Shown here piece after piece: positions 58,701-64,000 of a stretch of DNA of 64,000 bases. Under the pieces are notes generated by a model, which was not told the origin of the DNA, made no database searches, and worked only from the letters and a program-made list of their open reading frames with translations. The translations under genes and the position numbers were made by a program. The DNA comes from Triangularia verruculosa (taxonomy: Eukaryota > Ascomycota > Sordariomycetes > Sordariales > Podosporaceae): the NCBI GenBank assembly GCA_033296885.1, contig MU863882.1, positions 392,061 to 456,060 of the forward strand, in the 5' to 3' direction. The stretch's first letter is position 1; the number at the start of each line of letters is the position of its first letter.

Positions 58701-61028
58701 AACGGTGGAAGAGGCCGACGCAGGTGATAACATTGATCCAGAGATGGTCAACATGGCGTCGGATGTCGATTCACGCGATTCCAACATAACAGCTAAGTCG
58801 GTTGAGGGCGAAGAGGATATTGTCGACGTCACCATGGCAGACGCAGGCGAGGCGCCGAAGCCTGCAGTGGCCGGCGCAGCCGAACAGTAAGTTCTAGGTG
58901 ACAATGGCAACTGGTATCCGGTTTGGCTAACTCAGCATCGCAGATCCCCGCAGTTGCTGAAGGTGTTCAAGCACCAGCGACCAAAGTGGATGAACCCCAA
59001 GGAGTTTCTTGACCCAGAATTTCAAAACTTGTTCGAGCTCAGTTTCTTCACAGAAGGCGGTGCTAACTCCATACCTACTGGGTGGTCGAGCGTAAATGAT
59101 GGCAACGCGCATGCGAGATTGAGCACCAGACAGCCAAAGCCGATCGTGTCTGATGTTGAGATGCAAAGCCCTGGGGCGTGGCCAAATTCTGATGAAAGTG
59201 GCAGCGAGGAGGTCAATGAAGCCACCCGCATGGCAGACGAATCGAGTGAGGACGACTCAGACTTCCCTCATGTCAAGGTTTGTTTATATCGAATCGATCC
59301 CAAATGCTGCTGTACTAATTCTCGTGCTATCTTAGAACCTACAACCACGGTCAATTGGACCAGTCAATCAAGTAAGCACTCGTGGCGGTAAAAAGAAGGT
59401 GAAACCTCGTCAGCAAACTTACAGCAAAAAGGGCAAGAAGCGGTTTGAGAAGCAACAGAAGGCTCGTGTGCGTAAGCAGCAGGCTAGCACACCGGATTTC
59501 GGCCCCGTTGAAGGCCCCTTGGTCCGCCTTGGTGAAGGTATTATTGTTGAGTGGAACGAGAACGCCTGGGAGGTCCTCTTTGAAGGGACACCAGGAGAGC
59601 CGATGCGGGGCTGCAAGACTTATGAGAATCTCGACACCCTGGTGGATCCTGCCCTCGAGGTCAAGAAGAAGCAAAGGCTGCTACGCAAGAAGCATGGTAT
59701 CGCGCTTGACGACTGCCTGGATGAGTTTGAGAAGGAGGAAATCTTGTCGGAACAAGATACGTGGTACTGCCCCCGCTGCAAGGAGCACCGCCGCGCCTCC
59801 AAGAAGTTCGATCTCTGGAAGACCCCAGACATCCTGGTTGTTCACCTGAAGCGGTTTAGCTCGAGCGGATTCCGCAGAGAGAAGCTTGACACCCTGGTTG
59901 ACTTCCCTGTGGAAGGACTCGACCTGACCTCCCGAGTCATCGACAAGGAGGACGGAAAGCAAGAAATATACGACCTGATCGCCGTTGACGATCACTGGGG
60001 TGGTCTGGGTGGCGGTCATTACACTGCCTTTGCCAAAAACTTCAATGATGGGCTTTGGTATGAGTACAATGGTAAGTTTTCGTGGGATCAATTACCTTTG
60101 TTGAACAGCCTACTGACATCTGGCAGATACGTCCGTGTCCAAGTGTAGTGATCCCCAAAAGGTTGTTACGCCTGCCGCGTACCTCCTCTTCTACAGGAGA
60201 CGTTCCGACGAACCGCTGGGTGGGCTCAGGTTCCACGAGATCCTAGACAAATATGACAACCAGGTTGCCGCCGCCGATCAAGACATGTCGGATTCGGGGG
60301 AAGGGCAGCGTCTCGGCCAAGGCTCCTCCCTTCGTGGATCGCCGAGCGCTTCGACCGGAGCAGGTCTAACTCTCCCTCAAGGAAAACGTGGTTTGGTTAG
60401 CGACGACTCTGACCGCACGGGACGAGCCCTTGTCCTTGCTGACGCCGAACCGCCGTCTTATCAGGCAAGCATCACGAATGTCGATGAGGATACCGAGATG
60501 GGTGCTGTGCTGTGGGATCAAACCACGTTGCACAACAGCATCGAGGGTGACGAGGATGAAGGCATCGGCCTTCCTGACTACGACAACGGTGGCATGGCCG
60601 GTATGACCTCGGTTATCAGCCCGAGCTGGAACTTCAGTAACATCAAGGCCGGTTCCGCGGCGTCAGATGGCGATATTGCTAGCGATATTGCGCAAAATGA
60701 CAACTCGTCACTCGACGACGCCTTCGCGGCTGGGGATGACATGGACGAAGTGTTCATGGGCGCCCCAACTATCGGTTTCGTTGAGCCCGAGCCGACATTC
60801 CCTGATGAAGACATCCCAGCCCCCCCGGCTGAGGCGCAGAACTTCCTCGACCAGATTGCCGAAGACAAATGGGCACAACAACAAATCCACACCGTTCCTG
60901 TCAACATTGACGACGATCAAGCTAGCGATAAGGTGGCTGAGATCCGAGTTGGCGACAATGGCGATAATGGCGATAATGGCGACACTGGCGGCACTGGCGA
61001 GGCTCACGTGCAGAAACCAAGCGTCTAG
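55794..61028 (+). CDS. UBP12: ubiquitin-specific protease, Ubp12/USP15 type (start unresolved)
   Basis: Exons 55794-56438, 56495-58886, 58944-59277, 59336-60071 and 60127-61028, joined in phase to about 1669 aa. Order: disordered Ser/Pro N-terminus, DUSP domain (from QIKTIETLVKAF), ubiquitin-like region, and the USP catalytic core. The Cys box GLQNLGNTCYMNSALQCL has its catalytic Cys codon at 57619-57621. The His box GGHYTAFAKN has its His codon at 60017-60019. The zinc-ribbon pairs CPEC and CPRC are present, with a long charged insertion between box parts as in Ubp12. A disordered acidic tail ends in a GDNG repeat. Deubiquitinates proteins in nucleus or cytoplasm; substrate unknown. The first exon is open upstream of the family-like STEDIDPSFSF but has no in-frame ATG until 56186. 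A 10-nt exon at 55332-55341 spliced to 55794 would provide one. The stop at 61026 is followed by further open sequence in frame. Confidence 0.9.
60951..61000. repeat. 9-bp tandem repeat coding GDN/GDT in the Ubp12 tail
   Basis: About five imperfect copies of a 9-bp GGCGAYAAT-like unit, encoding a GDNGDNGDNGDTGGTG run just before the stop codon of the deubiquitinase. Confidence 0.9.
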
Positions 61029-61706
61029 GTCACTGCTTTGTATTCTGCAGATCCAGAGCCAGTGCCTGCCAAAGCCACCCCTAAAGTCTGCGAGCCTCTG
61101 CATGTTTGTTCTGATCTCGCCCCTCGCTACGTCCCTCCCATGGCGGTTTCTCACATCGTCGACATACCACCTAGTGAGCCGCAGTCGATGTCAATGAACA
61201 CAGAGGATGAAAGCTTGTAGGGCGATTTCTGTTCGTGGACCCCATTGGCCGACGAACAGTCAACTACCAGTGCTCAGCAAACTGCTCGACAGAGGGAGGT
61301 GCCTAAGGCTGTCACGAGAACTCAATTTTCACGGCTTCCAACTCGCAATCCGTCGCCGGAAGGTTCCAATATATCCCCTTTGAAGGTCTCCAGGCTTTCA
61401 AAGTCTTTGCCAGTCAAGAAACCCATGGCTCCCACATCGCCTAGAACTAAACAGCCTCCCGTCCCAAAAGGTCCAGCTGCTGGTAGTAAGCAACATCGTA
61501 TGAGGTGGGTGTCCGCGACACCTTCACAAGTCAAGACGCCTATGGCTGCTTCGTCCAATCCCTCAAAGCTTTCTGTTTGTAAAACCCCAACTTCTCCGAC
61601 GGAGGCATCTGGCCTCTCAGGTACGCCTGCGCCTTTATCACCGAAAAAAGGAAACGGCAGAAGGAAAATGGGGATAAGCGCAAGCGGTGATGGGGGTGTG
61701 AACTGA
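61029..61706 (+). other. open in-frame extension beyond the Ubp12 stop, coding status uncertain
   Basis: After the TAG at 61026-61028 the same reading frame stays open for about 63 codons, meets a second TAG at 61218-61220, then stays open for another about 160 codons to a TGA at 61704-61706. The translated tail is Ser/Thr/Pro- and Lys-rich (e.g. PMAPTSPRTKQPPVPKGP), looking like disordered protein rather than random sequence. No ATG is suitably placed for an independent gene. It may be 3' UTR, a degenerated C-terminal tail, or coding sequence reached by splicing or readthrough. I list it as uncertain, not as a gene. Confidence 0.35.
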
Positions 61707-62739
61707 ACACCTTCTTTCACTCACGCCCCAGGCTTAATATGGAGGCAAAGGTGGATACGCAGCATACATATAGACCTCGTGTGCACGCTTGTTAAATGTC
61801 TTGTTTATGGAAGGAAAAGGGATGGAATCCACAGGGATAGAGAGGTATACCATGTACCTACCATGCATAGACGTCACTTTCACACAAAGACGCAGCACAT
61901 CTACTTTACCTTGGGAAAGAGGGGAGTAACTTTGCGATGTTGGTCTAGCTCTCTTTTTAGCATGGGGATAGGGGATAGGGAGGGGTGGGTAGGGAAGGGA
62001 GCTTTTGTTTTTTTTTCATCTTTGATGGATGGGACATTCTTTTCTTGTTCATGACAACCCAGCATTTACAACCCACAGCGAAAAAGAGAGAGAAATAAAG
62101 GATGCATATTAGATCGAGAGGAATGGGGAAAGTTTCGCCTGTGTGCTTCTGAGGAGGATGAGACAAGCAAAAGGGTACTAAAGGTATCAAAAAATTGATT
62201 GGCATGGGATGGTGTTTGTTATTGTAGAGTAGGCTTGGCTATGTATGCCATGGCGTAGGAGGTAGTAAAGTATACATACTACTGTAACACAACATTTGAC
62301 GTTGATAATTTGATGAAGTGATTGGATATGGTGATCGCGGCGGCTGCACACATGAAGGGCAAGGTTCTTTTGATGCTGTGTGTTCCAAGTTTTTTTTTGA
62401 GATGACATGTGACGATGTAGGCTTCGTCAAGCAAAGAAAAACATCGATCGATATTTTGGTTATGCATACTAACAAGGCCTATGAAAAATGAAAGGAAAAC
62501 TATCCCGAAAAAGTAATCACCAGAAAACAGGCAGGGCTCAGGAGAGCAGGAGGGTTGGGTATCTAATTGTGTTGTTTCATTCTCCAGACTAGTTATCATA
62601 CCCCCATTTAGAAACCTTTACAAAATGTAATGGCGCGACAAAACCAAGAAAGACAAACGCTAAAATAAGCAGAATAGAATCATGATGCCTTCTTCCACTA
62701 ACCGTAATGAATCGTTTCTCTTCTTATGAAAAATCTTTT
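61707..62739. other. intergenic between the Ubp12 gene and the AT-rich tract
   Basis: About 1 kb of ordinary composition with T- and A-runs (e.g. near 62010 and 62390) that could be polyadenylation signals. No gene recognised. Confidence 0.55.
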
Positions 62740-64000
62740 AAGTTTAGGGCGTAATCGGTAACCGTTAAACTCCGATAAAATTGAATAAACTGGCTATAAT
62801 AAACGGTGCGATCGGTAGACGCTAAAACCTTTTACTATTAAAATTAATAGGTTAAACATTTTAAAGTTATATAGCTTTATTTTTATATATATAATTAATT
62901 ATATTATTTACTAACTTCTTTAATATATTAAATAACTAAACCCTTCTATTATTTATTTAACGAAATCGTTAAATTCTGGTAAAACCTTAGATTTTTTTAA
63001 AAAAAAGTTTAAAAGTATAATTTCCCTATATAAAGGCTATATTTTTATTAGTTATTTTATATTATTTTTTATTATTATTATTACTGAAATTATATTTTCT
63101 AAAGCTTTAATATATAAAAAGTAAAAAAAGAAATTAATTTTTTTATTTATTATTATTAACTTACTTAAATAAATATTTAAAACGCTTTCTTTATCGAAGA
63201 ATATTAATCTTTTAAAAAATACTATTATTACCGGAAAATTAATCTATAATTATAATAAACGTTTAAGGAAATTAATTCGAATAAAAAATCCTATTTTTAA
63301 AAGATTTATTTCTTAATTAAAAAATAATATAGTTTTAAAAAGTAATAAATATTTAATAATCGAAAAAAAATTATATATTTAATAATGATATTGAATAAAT
63401 TAAATCGGTAAATTATATTATTTAACTTCGGTTATAGTTTTAATATAATATATAAATTAATAATATGAAGATTTTAAAAAATATAAAAAATAATAATTTA
63501 TTTATATAAAAAAAAATATTTTATAATATTAATTAAACTTTATAATATTTTATTAAATATATAATTCGACTTTTAAATATTAAACCTTCTCTTAAAATAT
63601 TTATAAACTTGAAGTTTAATTTATTTTTTAATTTTTATTTAAATATTATTAAGAAAACTTATATTACGGTAAAAGTTTTTAACGATTATAAAAAGATTAT
63701 TTAAAAAAATTAAAAGAACTTTATTTTTACTAATATAATATTCGTTTATAATTTCGATAGGAAAATCTTATATTTTTTACTAAAGTAAGAAAATTCTATA
63801 AATAATAATAAAGTACTTATTAATATATTAATTAAAAGTTTTAATATTTTTAAAGGATTTATATATTTAATAAATATAGAATATAATAATATTTAACGAT
63901 TATTAATATTATTGTTAGTTATATTATTTCTATGTAATATATATTAATATAACTACAAAAAACTATTGCTTATGTAATATTTGTCTTTGACGAATATAGT
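62740..64000. mobile_element. AT-rich RIP-degraded repeat relic (type unknown)
   Basis: From about 62740 to the window edge the DNA is overwhelmingly A/T with no usable reading frame on either strand. The remaining C and G lie largely in CpG. In 63241-63540 I count no CpA, three TpG and five CpG. That pattern is the footprint of repeat-induced point mutation, which converts CpA to TpA in duplicated DNA of filamentous ascomycetes and tends to spare CpG. The tract is therefore probably an inactivated transposable element or other former repeat. The family cannot be told, because coding sense is erased. It continues off the right edge. Such tracts are usually heterochromatic. Confidence 0.75.

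Noticed and set aside
62740..64000. AT-rich tract as mitochondrial DNA or a centromere
   Set aside because: No mitochondrial gene or long frame is visible, and the CpG-retaining, CpA-depleted pattern fits RIP better; a centromere cannot be excluded from 1.3 kb but needs far longer context.
1..64000. tRNA, 5S rRNA, CRISPR array, telomeric repeats, biosynthetic gene cluster
   Set aside because: No cloverleaf with A/B boxes, no 5S-like block, no spaced direct repeats, no TTAGGG array, and no polyketide or non-ribosomal synthase signatures were found by eye; a covariance-model scan could still find a tRNA.

Overview
This is fungal nuclear DNA, most likely from a filamentous ascomycete (Pezizomycotina) of the class Sordariomycetes, order Sordariales-like. 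The gene set is eukaryotic and yeast-related (Sip3/Lam, Apc4, delta-COP, Mpp6, Ubp12, Ste23). Introns are short (about 50-150 nt) with GTRNGT-like donors. Complex I is present through an NDUFS6 homologue, which budding yeast lacks. The right end is an AT-rich tract with the CpA/TpG depletion left by repeat-induced point mutation (RIP). The species is not identified.

Layout. 1-5170 shows no recognisable gene. 5171-6334 (-) is a secreted, probably GPI-anchored PLC-like phosphodiesterase. 7503-11839 (-) is a BAR-PH-GRAM-VASt sterol-transfer protein of the Sip3/Lam family. 12500-15101 (-) is APC/C subunit 4. 15623-17390 (-) is coatomer delta, whose first coding exon is only the ATG. 18389-21175 (+) is an unnamed acidic protein with six copies of a short acidic-aromatic motif. 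23979-25694 (+) is a NIPA-type magnesium transporter. 27453-28390 (-) is ribosomal protein uS3, divergent from the myotubularin phosphatase at 29079-31583 (+). 32634-34873 (+) is the PP2A scaffold subunit, convergent with an Efm4-type lysine methyltransferase at 35358-36215 (-). 36948-39860 (-) is a Gln/Pro-rich protein with a conserved C-terminal region. 42187-42940 (-) is a small, sequon-rich secreted protein. 44268-44986 (-) is the NDUFS6 subunit of complex I. 45475-46521 (+) is an Mpp6-type exosome cofactor with an added CCHC zinc knuckle. 46522-51613 is gene-poor. 51614-54989 (+) is a Ste23/insulin-degrading-enzyme metalloprotease. From about 55794 to 61028 (+) lies a Ubp12/USP15-type deubiquitinase, followed by an open, twice-interrupted tail in the same frame. 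From about 62740 to the end is an AT-rich RIP relic.

The genes are ordinary dispersed housekeeping genes (trafficking, lipid signalling, protein turnover, RNA decay, translation). I see no biosynthetic cluster and no intact mobile element. The points most worth a second look are the acidic motif protein, the Mpp6-zinc knuckle architecture, the unresolved start and tail of the Ubp12 gene, the small secreted glycoprotein, and the RIP tract. All exon boundaries were assigned by eye from splice consensus, reading-frame continuity and family similarity, without transcript data.
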